Positions 1 through 8,533 of a stretch of DNA of 64,000 bases are shown here, one piece after another (positions within the stretch are counted from its first letter, which is position 1; each line of letters starts with the position of its first letter). Under the pieces are notes generated by a model, which worked only from the letters and a program-made list of their open reading frames with translations, was not told the DNA's origin and ran no database searches. The translations under genes and the position numbers were made by a program. The stretch covers positions 1-64,000 of the forward strand of contig JABLXJ010000006.1 of NCBI GenBank assembly GCA_013178125.1, in the 5' to 3' direction. This DNA comes from Bacillota bacterium. Its GTDB lineage: Bacteria > Bacillota > SHA-98 > Ch115 > JABLXJ01.

Positions 1-2
1 TC

Positions 3-626
3 GTAAAGATCAATGAGATCCAGGCGTTCCGGCAGTGGGTGGAGGCGCGTCTTGCGAACAAGGGCGCACTTCAATCGGAAGACTTCGCCAGAGTGCAGGA
101 GATCGCTTCTGACTATGTGAGCCGGAATATAAGGTACTTCGTTTTCGATGTCGTGGAGGTCACGCCGGAGACGCGCTTCGTGGAACCTATAGTCTACAGA
201 TTCAAAAGCAAAGAGCTCTTCTACCCGCTCAAGACGACCAATACGTTCGGTGGCGAAGGCCAGATAGACCTCGTGGTCGTGGCGCCCGGCACGTTGTGCG
301 ACCCGCTCTTCCAAGAACCCCTCTACACAGAAGATAGATTCTCTCCGTGCTGCGGCATATGCGGCATATGGCCCGACGGAACGTGGTGCTCGCCGTTCGC
401 AAGCACATCCGAGCAGGTCGCGAAGGGCGAGCTGAAGTCGGTGTACAGTGGCGCTGAGGAGTTCTTCAAGGCCCACGAGGCCGTGTTCATGCAGCTCGTC
501 CGGTACAAGGGGCCGTTCAAGTTCAATGACGATGTCAGGATAGACATCTCGCGGGCACCGCGGCGGGCGTATCAGGTGTCGACCGACGAATGGTTTCCCG
601 ATGACATCTTGAGGGACTCAGATTAG
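3..626 (+). CDS. DUF2330-like secreted protein, C-terminal part
   Basis: The frame is open from the window edge, so the start lies outside. About 207 residues are visible, ending in TAG. The text resembles the C-terminal half of DUF2330-type proteins: a segment PIVYRFKSKELFYPLKTTN is followed by a beta-rich region and a CCGICGIW cysteine cluster. Proteins of this family are usually exported and of unknown function. The signal peptide cannot be seen because the N terminus is missing. A GTG at 39 could in principle be a start, but the coherent coding text continues upstream of it (VKINEIQAFRQW), so it is more likely internal. The family call is from memory of the motif and is moderate. Confidence 0.6.
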   Translation, partial: VKINEIQAFRQWVEARLANKGALQSEDFARVQEIASDYVSRNIRYFVFDVVEVTPETRFVEPIVYRFKSKELFYPLKTTNTFGGEGQIDLVVVAPGTLCDPLFQEPLYTEDRFSPCCGICGIWPDGTWCSPFASTSEQVAKGELKSVYSGAEEFFKAHEAVFMQLVRYKGPFKFNDDVRIDISRAPRRAYQVSTDEWFPDDILRDSD

Positions 627-663
627 CCTACCTTTCCGAGATAAAATAAATAATGGAACCCGG

Positions 664-1127
664 TGAGGGTAGGCGACGTGGTGACGCGGATGCCGTGGGC
701 AACTTTCGCCGTGGAGGTCGCCAATGCCATGACCGCGCTTTCTTGATGGAGGCGTTTTTGCGAGGCGTGGGGTGCAACTGGTTCGTGGCGCTCCCTGTGT
801 GGATGGCCTTCAGCGCCGAGGACGTTACGGGGAAAATGCTGGCCATCTGGTAGCCGATCATGGCCTTCGTGGCCATCGGTTTCGAGCACTCCGTGGCCAA
901 TATGTTTTTCGTGCCCCTCGGCATCTTCGCGGGCACCGACCCAGCATACATTGCGTTCGCTCGGACAGCCCAGGCCCTTGCGACGCGGGTTCCGGTCTTG
1001 CATGCAACCTGGAAACATTCTTCGTGCGTAACATCGTCCGTTCGTTTTCCTGATTCGCGATCTCCGTTCAGGAAGCATCTTGTTCATTGGCAGGTTGGCT
1101 AATCCCGCGCAGAATCCCGCAAAGTAG
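664..1127 (+). pseudogene. Decayed formate/nitrite transporter (FNT family) gene
   Basis: Pieces of an FNT-family channel (FocA/NirC type) can be read in the right order but not in one frame. About 742-960 in one frame gives GVGCNWFVALPVWMAFSAED and then [20 protein letters not shown], a very typical FNT core, interrupted by an in-frame TAG at 851-853. Around 1010-1040 another frame gives ETFFVRNIV, and 1071-1127 gives [18 protein letters not shown] followed by a stop. At least two frameshifts and one stop separate the pieces, and the N-terminal third is hard to recognise. This is a dead gene. Intact family members are pentameric membrane channels for formate or nitrite. Confidence 0.8.
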
Positions 1128-1275
1128 GTGCATTGTGAGAGGGTGTCAGTATGATAAATGTGCCGGGTAGTGAAACAACGCATAGCACGAACGTTTTGTC
1201 TAAACAGGCAAGAGAGGAAGAGGAATCGATATGTCTACACGACAAAGTCGTTTAGGGATTCGTGGGGGAGAATTC

Positions 1276-2283
1276 ATGAGGATGTTCCTTGTTCTTGCCA
1301 TGGTTTTAGGTGTTTCGTCTTTTGCCCCAATATCCTATGCCGGGTACTCCAGTGGCCCGAGCCAAACGGAAGAAGAGGTCTTACAAGAACTCCTGATGGG
1401 TCCGACAAAATTTATAATTAGAGTATCCAGTAACGGCTGTACGGATAAGAATTCCTTCAAAATCGACGTGAAAAAGGAAGTAGGGTTATCCCCGAAAGCA
1501 CCGCATTATCTTCTGACAATCATCCGGATCCGACCTGATGAATGTAAGGCGATAGTAGATGGTGGAGTTTTACTTCTATTTGACTTAGAAACGGATCTGG
1601 GATTAACAGGCGATTTTACCTATTCCATCACAAACCGGGTATATTCATTGTCTCGAACTCAACCTTCAGAGAACTCTTTATTCTCTATTATCGAAAAATA
1701 CTTCACTTTAGAATTTCCCAAGCTCAAAGAAGTAAGACCGGAACCGTTTACTAAATTCATAATGGACCATGATTATTTTACCTGCTACCTCCCGGACCGT
1801 TGGAAGTTGGAGCGGGACCGGGAAGGCGATGAAAAGGCCGGTATTTTCGAGGTCCACCTGACGATGCCGGAGAAGGCCAAACCGGAAGACGGCGAGCGTT
1901 ATTTCTTTCCCGACCCCCTTATTTACGTGGGATATTACAGTAAGAACAACCGGCAAAATGAGACTTATGAAAGTTTTATCAAGGATTATGAGGAACTGCT
2001 CCTGAAAAGGGAGGGTAGCAACCAATCCCGATATGAGAAGCCGAAGGAAATCAAATTCAACGGAAGAGAAGCTAAAGAAATAACCTATGAAGTCTACCAG
2101 GAGATACAGCGCGGGCCACTGGTTACGATCAAGTATTGGCTAAAGGCCAGGTTCATTGTGGTCAAGGGCGAGGAAGGTTTTTATGTGCTCGCCTATAAAA
2201 GCCCAAAAAAGTTTTACGATAAATATTTACGTATTTTCGAAGAGGTGGTAGGGACATTTAAAATTGGCGAAACGAATCCATGA
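1276..2283 (+). CDS. Secreted protein of unknown function, PsbP-like C terminus
   Basis: The protein is 335 residues if started at the ATG at 1276, which follows a strong GGGGGAG ribosome site and begins directly with a signal peptide (MRMFLVLAMVLGVSSFAPIS, cleavage likely after residue 22). An upstream in-frame ATG at 1231 would put 15 polar residues before the signal and is less likely. No catalytic motif is seen. The last 150 residues (a YESFIKDYEELL helix, then alternating beta strands ending EEVVGTFKIGE) resemble the PsbP/DUF1795 fold, which is common in lipoproteins and secreted stress proteins. Base composition is more AT-rich than in the genes from 27 kb on. Function unknown. Confidence 0.7.
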   Translation: MRMFLVLAMVLGVSSFAPISYAGYSSGPSQTEEEVLQELLMGPTKFIIRVSSNGCTDKNSFKIDVKKEVGLSPKAPHYLLTIIRIRPDECKAIVDGGVLLLFDLETDLGLTGDFTYSITNRVYSLSRTQPSENSLFSIIEKYFTLEFPKLKEVRPEPFTKFIMDHDYFTCYLPDRWKLERDREGDEKAGIFEVHLTMPEKAKPEDGERYFFPDPLIYVGYYSKNNRQNETYESFIKDYEELLLKREGSNQSRYEKPKEIKFNGREAKEITYEVYQEIQRGPLVTIKYWLKARFIVVKGEEGFYVLAYKSPKKFYDKYLRIFEEVVGTFKIGETNP

Positions 2284-2358
2284 TCGACCCATCCAGGCGT
2301 TTGGCCATTACTTCTAGCCTATCAGGGAAGACATCGACTAGCATATAATAGTCAGCTA

Positions 2359-2582
2359 CCCCACGGCTAAAGCCGGGGGATCGTGATGAGCAAGCCCGGA
2401 GCCGACCAGCCTCAGCCACTAGACACAAGCCTGAGGGGGCTACGTTATCCAGGTCATGACACCCTGGGGTGCGTTGCCAGCCCCAGGCCCTGTCGTTCGG
2501 CATTAAACAGGCATACGGGGTCGAAGCCAGTATGCCGAACATCATTGGCGAGGCAAACATTACCCCGAAAAGGGGGCTCTAT
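2359..2582 (+). ncRNA. Orphan IscB-type omega RNA (HEARO RNA)
   Basis: The segment starts with the hairpin CCCC-A-CGGC-TAAA-GCCG-GGGG (2359-2379), typical of IS200/IS605-like ends. A series of stems follows: CCTCAG/CTGAGG (2410-2415/2431-2436), CCTGGGG/CCCCAGG (2463-2469/2481-2487), GTTCGGCAT/ATGCCGAAC (2495-2503/2532-2540) with a competing GGCATAC/GTATGCC (2510-2516/2530-2536), and CCCC-GAAAA-GGGG (2563-2575). The last stem sits just before an ATG at 2583. Order, position immediately 5' of an ORF beginning MSKVF, and the CCCTGGG..CCCAG core match HEARO RNAs, the guide scaffolds of IscB nucleases. The guide would be the roughly 16 bases left of 2359. The partner gene is destroyed, so this is probably a relic. 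Confidence 0.75.
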
Positions 2583-2630
2583 ATGAGCAAAGTCTTTGGC
2601 CTCTGGTTCTTCGCTATTTTGTGTGGGTAA
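2583..2630 (+). pseudogene. iscB 5' remnant
   Basis: The ATG at 2583 follows a G-run ribosome site and opens with MSKVF, the usual start of IscB proteins (MxKVFVLD). The frame then diverges at once (GLWFFAILCG) and stops at 2628-2630. From about 2597 on nothing like IscB (PLMP, RuvC, HNH) can be found, so the rest of the gene was lost or replaced. The sequence just after the break, with an AT-rich GATATGATAG stretch, might be the edge of another mobile element, but I recognise no transposase. Confidence 0.55.
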
Positions 2631-2813
2631 CCACCTAAAAAGTGATATGATAGTCCCAAGGTGGTTATCATGCGAGACACTTCTTCTCCCGGGCGCGCCT
2701 TATTATTGCATGAAGGATTGACCGGAGGGATTGAGGGTTTATGATCCTTGATATAGCTTCGTAAGGCGAATTTAGGTTGGATACCCTGAAACATCAAAAG
2801 CGAAGCTCAAACC

Positions 2814-3160
2814 TTTCTTGCCACGCATAAGGTGTGGGATAAGAAAGTATCCAATGTCAGCTTCATCCGCTCCACACGATGTCTGCCATCAGCATTGTCT
2901 ATCGGGAACAGTGCTGGCCATTAGCACTGTTCGTTGGGAATAGTGCTGACCATTAGCATCATCCGCCAGTAACAGTGTTAGCCATTAGCATTGTCCGCCG
3001 AGAACGATGCTAGCCATTAGCATCGTCCATCGAGAACAGTGTTAGCTATTAGCATCATCCGCCGGGGACAGTGCTTGCCATCAGCATCGTCATCGTCCGT
3101 CGGGAATGATGCCTGCCACCAGCATCGTTGCCCATCCCAAGGGTTATGCGTGCTAAGAAA
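2814..3160 (+). repeat. Array of about eight 32-bp hairpin repeats closed by a long inverted repeat
   Basis: From about 2875 to 3140 there are eight degenerate units of about 32 bp, each an imperfect palindrome of the kind CGATGCT-AGCCATT-AGCATCG followed by a spacer like TCCGCCGAGAA. Arms vary together: CAGTGCT/AGCACTG in one unit, CGATGCT/AGCATCG in another. Several mismatches are G:U-compatible on the plus strand. The array is closed by an inverted repeat: TTTCTT (2814-2819) with AAGAAA (3155-3160), CACGCATAA (2822-2830) with TTATGCGTG (3144-3152), and TGGGAT (2835-2840) with ATCCCA (3134-3139). No open frame is conserved. The strand is assigned from the G:U pattern. The same architecture recurs near 12 kb. 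Confidence 0.8.
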
Positions 3161-3294
3161 AAGCCTCCCCGGGTATAACAATGTACCCCAAGAGGGCTCA
3201 TGGTAGTCCTTTTAGAAACCAGGAAATCGTCGGACTATCGGTTCAAAAGATCTCTCGAGGGCGATTAGCCTCTCTAACTATGCTCTACTCGATC

Positions 3295-4185
3295 CTATTT
3301 CCAGGCCCGGGCCAATTCAGATGTAGTCATGAACCCGGCCCCTTCTTCTTTGAGATCCCGGATCAGATTTCCGAGTTCCATGAGGGCCTTATCCCCGCAA
3401 TTTCTCGTTATGAATTCATCGGGCATGACGCTACCTTCTCCATAATGGATAAGCCCCCCCGGCATCTCGACAAACTCCCAGGGGTGCATATAAAAGCAGA
3501 GAACCACAGGGAGCGATCTCTCTTTCAAATAACTGATATAGTTTCTAACGTGAATCATAAGTTTATCTGCTCCATCTGTTCTAAAGAGGGGCCACTGATC
3601 CCGATCACGGCCGAACTCATCACGGCTTTCCATGGACATATCGGCGAAATTGGGTATTTCAAGCAGCCTCATATCGCCTTCCTTGGTCCAATCGTTCCTA
3701 CTCGGGTGGTACGGGATCAGCCTCTCCCTGTAATAATAAAGAGGGTAAGAGGCGTCCGCAAGAAACCCGAGATCCTCCAGGGCATTTACCACGGCCGTGC
3801 TACCCCAGAGTCGAGGGCATCTGAAAGACAAAACCTCCTTGCCGACAGCAGCCTCCACTAGCTCGGTCGCCCTTTTGACTCGCAGGGGAACCTCCTCAGG
3901 GAGAAGCGGCTTAACCCCGGGGATCGGAAAAAGCTCATCACCTATGGTTTCGTGATAAAGACTGTGGCATCCCACTTCATGTCCTCTGGAATCTATCTCC
4001 CGCACCAAGGCCGGGAACTTTGAAGCTGCCTCCCCAGTAAAAAAGAATGTCGCCTTTACATCTGCATCCCCGAGCAACTCCAAGAGCTTCGGTGTCCCTT
4101 TCTCAACCCCATCATAAAATGGAGTCCAGCTGCCGAGATCGGTTTCAACGTCAAAGCCAAAGACAACGGTAATTCCCTTTTCCAC
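3295..4185 (-). CDS. Polysaccharide deacetylase (NodB-homology)
   Basis: 296 residues with a GTG start and a GGAGAGGGGG ribosome site about eight bases upstream. The NodB fold is supported by GFDVET at residues 10-15 (catalytic aspartate), the metal-binding H-x3-H motif in EVGCHSLYHET, and a SFRCPRLWG segment after it (arginine/proline motif 3). The later HPWEF region supplies the usual C-terminal histidine motif. There is no signal peptide, so it may act in the cytoplasm on a small acylated sugar or amide, like the PuuE/HpPgdA subgroup, rather than on peptidoglycan. It stands alone between the hairpin array and the ABC operon, in the same direction as the latter but separated by 237 bases with an inverted repeat. 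Substrate unknown. Confidence 0.85.
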   Translation of the reverse strand: MEKGITVVFGFDVETDLGSWTPFYDGVEKGTPKLLELLGDADVKATFFFTGEAASKFPALVREIDSRGHEVGCHSLYHETIGDELFPIPGVKPLLPEEVPLRVKRATELVEAAVGKEVLSFRCPRLWGSTAVVNALEDLGFLADASYPLYYYRERLIPYHPSRNDWTKEGDMRLLEIPNFADMSMESRDEFGRDRDQWPLFRTDGADKLMIHVRNYISYLKERSLPVVLCFYMHPWEFVEMPGGLIHYGEGSVMPDEFITRNCGDKALMELGNLIRDLKEEGAGFMTTSELARAWK

Positions 4186-4302
4186 AGTACAGCCCCCTCT
4201 CCCCAGGAATCCCTTTCCTTACAAAACGCGGTTCCCAGGAATCTCGCCCATCGTAACCACAAGAACAACCCCCATTATAACTAAATGATCAAAATGATCA
4301 GA

Positions 4303-4412
4303 AGGCACAGGCCTGTCGACCGAGCACCCCAGCTTCCTGTAAGCGTTAATTCGATGCTGACAGATGGCTATGTACTTTCAAAATGCATGGGGTAGACACC
4401 AAGCCTGTGCCT
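4303..4412 (-). repeat. Ten-base inverted repeat 3' of the ABC operon
   Basis: AGGCACAGGC (4303-4312) and GCCTGTGCCT (4403-4412) are perfect complements enclosing 90 bases directly after the stop of the binding-protein gene. There is no U-tract, so it is not a canonical terminator. It may be a 3'-end stabilising fold or chance. Confidence 0.35.
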
Positions 4413-4422
4413 ATAATTATAC

Positions 4423-5382
4423 CTACTTTTTCAAACTCTGCGCATCCACGATATCAGCCACAGTCATAACCCATGGCACCCAGTTCTTCCCCTGACTAAA
4501 ATAAACCCCTTGCACTTCCTGGCCTTCAAGCAGTTGGACAGCAACCCTCACGGCATCCCGCCCTGTCTTCCGGGGGGCGAAATCCACTGTCGCATACATC
4601 CTCCCCTTCTTGACCGCCTCAATAGCCTCATCTTCTGCATCGCAACCTATGACAATTATCCCTTTACGCCCTGCCGCCTCGATCGCATTAATAGCGCCCA
4701 GGGCCATCTCGTCATTGTAGGCATAGACAGCATCGATATCCCTATGTGCCTGGAGTAGATTCTCCATGACCTCCATTGCCTTTTGCCTCGAGAAATCAGC
4801 AGGCTGCTGTGCTATTATCTTTATACCTGGGTAATTGCTAATGACGCTTGTGAATCCCTTACTGCGATCCCTGCTGGCCGAGGAGCCAGGGATACCCTCG
4901 AGCACTATAACCCTTCCCTTTCCATTGAGGGCTTTAACAAGGGCCTTGCCGCCAAAATATCCTCCCATTTCAGCCGAAGCGCCGACATGTAAGATATAGC
5001 CTTTCTCGTCAACGAACCTATCCAGCGTTATCCATGGTATCCCCGATTTGTTAAGCGCTCGTGCAGCTGGGATGAGGGCTTTGGCATCAGCGGGGTTAAG
5101 TATAATGAGATCAAACTTTTGAGTAATCATGTCTTCAACCTGCGCGAGCTGGGTTCCGGGACTGTTGTTGGCATCTGCGATATAAAGTTGGACTCCCTGC
5201 TTTGCGGCTTCCTCCTCCAGGCCCTTCTTCATTTCCACAAAGAACGGTACGTTCAGGGTACATAGCGCCACGCTGATGCGGTACTTGCCCTTCGCAGCAT
5301 AGCTAATAGGGCTAAATAAGCTCATAGTAAGCACGAACAGAAGGATCAGGCTGATCGCCACGAGCTTTTGGTTTTTTAACAT
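4423..5382 (-). CDS. Ribose-type ABC transporter substrate-binding protein
   Basis: 319 residues. A signal peptide covers residues 1 to about 29 (hydrophobic ISLILLFVLTMSLFSPIS), with no lipobox cysteine. The mature part is a Peripla_BP_4 (RbsB-like) protein: the first lobe opens ISVALCTLNVPFFVEMKKGL, the hinge region carries EGIPGSSASRDRSKGF, and ligand-loop text YAYNDEMALGAINAIEA follows. It captures a solute outside the membrane for the permease and ATPase encoded just upstream (5422-7934). It is last in its operon and has a strong GGAGGAG site before ATG. The family binds sugars, polyols and also autoinducer- or purine-like ligands. The adjacent M24 protein suggests the ligand may not be a plain sugar. 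Confidence 0.9.
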   Translation of the reverse strand: MLKNQKLVAISLILLFVLTMSLFSPISYAAKGKYRISVALCTLNVPFFVEMKKGLEEEAAKQGVQLYIADANNSPGTQLAQVEDMITQKFDLIILNPADAKALIPAARALNKSGIPWITLDRFVDEKGYILHVGASAEMGGYFGGKALVKALNGKGRVIVLEGIPGSSASRDRSKGFTSVISNYPGIKIIAQQPADFSRQKAMEVMENLLQAHRDIDAVYAYNDEMALGAINAIEAAGRKGIIVIGCDAEDEAIEAVKKGRMYATVDFAPRKTGRDAVRVAVQLLEGQEVQGVYFSQGKNWVPWVMTVADIVDAQSLKK

Positions 5383-5421
5383 ACATATCTCCTCCTTTTC
5401 ACAAATTTGTTAAGGCATATC

Positions 5422-6399
5422 TTACATGAGATGACTTGCCGCTTTCCCCTCCTTTCTAGCAATCACCCCACCTGTAACTTGCCTCTTCCGAGCGTAACTG
5501 TCCATGAGCACCGCCCCGACTATTATCACCCCCTTAAAAATCTGCTGGTAGTATGAAGAGACGTTTAGAAGGTTAAACCCGTTGTTCAAAACCCCTATAA
5601 TCAAGGCGCCGATTAACGTACCCAAAATAGTTCCTTCGCCACCAAACAGGCTCGTTCCCCCGATAATAACAGCAGCAATGGCATCAAGCTCGAAGCCCAT
5701 ACCGGCCGTCGGATCGGCTGAATTTAACCTCGACGTCAGCACAATCCCGGTAATGGCACAAAGGATACCCATTATGGTATATACTGTCATGCGCCGCTTA
5801 TCTATATCGATACCAGAATACCTTGCTGCCTCCTCGTTCCCGCCGATTGCATAAACCTCACGTCCAAAAACCGTAGATGAGAGAAGGAAGTGACATATGA
5901 GGAGCACCACTGCGAGGATTATAACTGGCACCGGGATTGGACCAGCGTAGCCCGCCCCGATGAATCGAAAATCTTCATTCAGGTCGTAGATTGGCCTCCC
6001 ACCGGTATAGATGAGGGTGAGCCCACGCGCGGCAGTCAACATCCCAACGCTGACGATGAAGGGCGGGATGCCCCCCTTTGAAATGATAAAGCCATTTGTG
6101 AAGCCGAGGAAAGCTCCCAAGAGCAAGCCAGCGAACACCGCAACCCAGGTGCCGTGAGGTTGCAGGCCGGCTACTATTGCGCCGGTTAACGCAACCTGAG
6201 AACCCACAGAAAGGTCAATACCAGCCGTTATAATTACCATCGTCATTCCCGCAGCCAGTATCCCATTCATGGATATCTGCCTGACTACATTTGTCAGATT
6301 TGATACAGTAAGAAATACGGGCGACATGAATGACAGAACGACGCAGATTCCTACAAGCACAATCACTATGCCGTACTTCTGGAGAAAGCTCTTCTTCAT
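5422..6399 (-). CDS. Ribose-type ABC transporter permease (RbsC family)
   Basis: 325 residues with eight to ten hydrophobic segments. It carries the family signatures ITAGIDLSVGSQVALTGAIV near residue 65 and GGTSLFGGEGTILGTLIGAL near residue 255, the EAA-like loop that contacts the ATPase. Its start lies 38 bases after the ATPase gene, and the binding-protein gene follows 39 bases downstream, so the three form one operon. Only one permease gene is present, so the channel is presumably a homodimer, as is usual in the CUT2 family. Confidence 0.9.
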   Translation of the reverse strand: MKKSFLQKYGIVIVLVGICVVLSFMSPVFLTVSNLTNVVRQISMNGILAAGMTMVIITAGIDLSVGSQVALTGAIVAGLQPHGTWVAVFAGLLLGAFLGFTNGFIISKGGIPPFIVSVGMLTAARGLTLIYTGGRPIYDLNEDFRFIGAGYAGPIPVPVIILAVVLLICHFLLSSTVFGREVYAIGGNEEAARYSGIDIDKRRMTVYTIMGILCAITGIVLTSRLNSADPTAGMGFELDAIAAVIIGGTSLFGGEGTILGTLIGALIIGVLNNGFNLLNVSSYYQQIFKGVIIVGAVLMDSYARKRQVTGGVIARKEGKAASHLM

Positions 6400-6437
6400 T
6401 CCCCATTACCTCCTGGGCAACTCCAACTCTACTAACC

Positions 6438-7934
6438 TCAACCCCCCAGCGCGCAGCGGAGGATTCCCTCCTGGGTGGCCTCATGGCGCAGGAATTCCCC
6501 CGTAATCCGGCCCCTGGCCATAACGATTATCCTATCGCTCATGCCTAGGACTTCCGGCAACTCCGAGGAAATCATTATGACTGCGCCTCCCGCCTGCGCA
6601 AACTCTCCCATGAGGCGGTGAATCTCGCGTTTTGCACCGACATCGATCCCTCGAGTTGGTTCATCAAGGATAAGTACCCTGGGACGCGTCAACATTCCCT
6701 TGGCAAAGACTACTTTTTGCTGATTACCGCCGCTAAGATTCTCCACCAGCTGTTCAATAGAAGGTGTTTTGACGTTCAATCTATCTACAGCGTCTTCAAC
6801 ATTGGCCCGTTCCTTGTTTCGGTTGATGAAAAACCCATGCATGCTCAGGGACGAAAGTACCGAAAGCGAGGTATTCTCGCGCACTGTCATCTTCCGGACG
6901 AGGCCTTGATTCTTTCTATCCTCGGGTAGAAGATAGATGCCATGCTTTATGGCATCCGTTGGTCGCGATATCTTGAGCCTCCGACCGTCCATATAGATGC
7001 TGCCTGACGTCGGAGGCTTTATGCCATAAATCGACCGGGCGAGCTCTGTACGGCCGGCCCCCATGAGACCCGCTATCCCCAGAATCTCGCCGGATCTAAC
7101 TTCAAATGATATATTTTCGAATTCTCCCACCCTTGACAACCCTTCGACTCTGAGCACGGGTTCGCCGATCTCGACCTCAACCTTGGGGAAGAGATCTGTC
7201 AATTCTCTGCCTACCATCATACCAACTATTTGGTTGTAAGTGACCTCATCCAATTTCTTTGTACCAATAACACGACCATCCCTGAGCACGGTAATACTAT
7301 CTGCTATTTGAAAAAGTTCCTCCAATCTATGGGAGACAAAGATAAATGTTACACCCTTTGCTTTTAGGCCTTTGACTATGTCGAAAAGCTGCCTTACCTC
7401 GCCTTGGGAGAGTGCAGAGGTAGGCTCATCCATTATTACAAGCCGCGCACCACAGGATAATGCCTTGACTATCTCTACAAGCTGACGCTCAGCTACGCCC
7501 AGCTCTCGCACGGGGATTTTGGGGTCAAGCTCAACTCCCAGTTGTCCAAGGAGTTTCTCGGTATTGCGTTCTAATTCATCCCAGTCCACCACTCCTAAAC
7601 TACCATGATGCGGCAAGCGTCCAAGAAAGACATTCTCCCTCACGGAGAGAGCAGGGATCAGGTTTAATTCCTGGTGAACTGTGGCGATCCCTAGCTGCTG
7701 TGCATGTCTTGGACCCTGGATATCAACCTCTGTATCTCGAAAGGTAATGCTCCCCGAATCCTTTCGATGTATGCCGCTCAAGATCTTGATAAGCGTCGAC
7801 TTACCAGCCCCATTCTCCCCAACCAACGCGTGGATTTCTCCTGGCCTAACCTTGAAGTCAACGTTATCAAGCGCAACAATACCCTGGAAGCGCTTGGATA
7901 TACCTCTCATATCAAGCAGGTACCCGTCGGACAT
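6438..7934 (-). CDS. Ribose-type ABC transporter ATPase, two ABC domains (RbsA family)
   Basis: 498 residues, the usual RbsA length. The first ABC domain has Walker A GENGAGKST near residue 40 and Walker B LVIMDEPTSAL near 165, with a weak signature (LGVAERQL). The second has a degenerate Walker A (GLMGAGRTE near 290), a good signature LSGGNQQKV near 400 and Walker B VLILDEPTRGID. This asymmetry is normal for CUT2 transporters. It energises uptake through the permease encoded directly downstream. The ASRT-fold gene lies 85 bases upstream. Confidence 0.92.
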   Translation of the reverse strand: MSDGYLLDMRGISKRFQGIVALDNVDFKVRPGEIHALVGENGAGKSTLIKILSGIHRKDSGSITFRDTEVDIQGPRHAQQLGIATVHQELNLIPALSVRENVFLGRLPHHGSLGVVDWDELERNTEKLLGQLGVELDPKIPVRELGVAERQLVEIVKALSCGARLVIMDEPTSALSQGEVRQLFDIVKGLKAKGVTFIFVSHRLEELFQIADSITVLRDGRVIGTKKLDEVTYNQIVGMMVGRELTDLFPKVEVEIGEPVLRVEGLSRVGEFENISFEVRSGEILGIAGLMGAGRTELARSIYGIKPPTSGSIYMDGRRLKISRPTDAIKHGIYLLPEDRKNQGLVRKMTVRENTSLSVLSSLSMHGFFINRNKERANVEDAVDRLNVKTPSIEQLVENLSGGNQQKVVFAKGMLTRPRVLILDEPTRGIDVGAKREIHRLMGEFAQAGGAVIMISSELPEVLGMSDRIIVMARGRITGEFLRHEATQEGILRCALGG

Positions 7935-8019
7935 CTTCCCTTCACTCCACGTTCATGATTCACGTTAGTCCACGAGCCAAGGCCCTATTTTAATACCTCC
8001 AGAAATCCCCGAAGGCGTC

Positions 8020-8454
8020 CTACGCAACGGGGAATGCCATTGTTCCATAATATGCAAGGTTAGGCTGGCGAACATCGAGGCGACCGAACTGGACCACCAC
8101 GGGGACGTCGCTACGTATTCGAAGAGCATACTGCCCAAACGGTATCCTATAACTATCCGGCCCGATGGGTTTATCCAGCCGTATGCAGAGGACCCTTTGT
8201 CCATCAACAGTATAAGGGATTCCTAAAACAGGATCTCGATCCGTAAAGTAAATGTCGATCAAGATGTGAGCATTTTCTCTATTGGTATTTAAAATTATGA
8301 GGGATTCGTGACCTTCGAGCTCACCATCCCCTCTTGGAGGAAGGTCCCCATCCGGGACCACCCATACCCTATGGCCTTCCCCTTTCACTTCGCCGATATT
8401 ATTGGTCCACCCGCAGGTATCGGTGCTAGCGGTGCCGGCATTTGAAGCGTTCAT
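8020..8454 (-). CDS. Sensory rhodopsin transducer-fold protein (ASRT family, PF07100)
   Basis: 144 residues, soluble, all-beta in appearance. The pattern GHRVWVVPDGDLPP, then ESLIILNTNRENAHILIDIY, FTDRDPV and a closing SDVPVVVQFGRLDVRQ is typical of the Anabaena sensory rhodopsin transducer family. No rhodopsin gene is visible here. Family members in Firmicutes and other non-phototrophs often sit beside carbohydrate transporters, and the fold is related to carbohydrate-binding proteins, so a small-molecule-binding or regulatory role is likelier than light signalling. It lies between the creatinase-like gene and the ABC genes in one orientation. ATG start; the first 25 residues are not conserved, so the true start may be somewhat downstream. 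Confidence 0.8.
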   Translation of the reverse strand: MNASNAGTASTDTCGWTNNIGEVKGEGHRVWVVPDGDLPPRGDGELEGHESLIILNTNRENAHILIDIYFTDRDPVLGIPYTVDGQRVLCIRLDKPIGPDSYRIPFGQYALRIRSDVPVVVQFGRLDVRQPNLAYYGTMAFPVA

Positions 8455-8533
8455 TTTCTGTATTCCCTCGCTTTGTCACAATAGTCTCTCTCTGGCATGC
8501 ATCTCATATATTCCATGTATTACACGATTACAG

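Noticed and set aside
2258-2560. Minus-strand frame across the omega RNA
   Set aside because: It runs through the RNA stems. The part at 2285-2360 (YMLVDVFPDRLEVMAKRLDG) looks protein-like, but I cannot tie it to a family or find a start.
2875-3140. CRISPR array
   Set aside because: Units are degenerate and palindromic, there are no unique spacers between identical repeats, and no cas genes are present.
3181-3861. Plus-strand frame of 226 codons
   Set aside because: Antisense to the polysaccharide deacetylase; no motif and no ribosome site.
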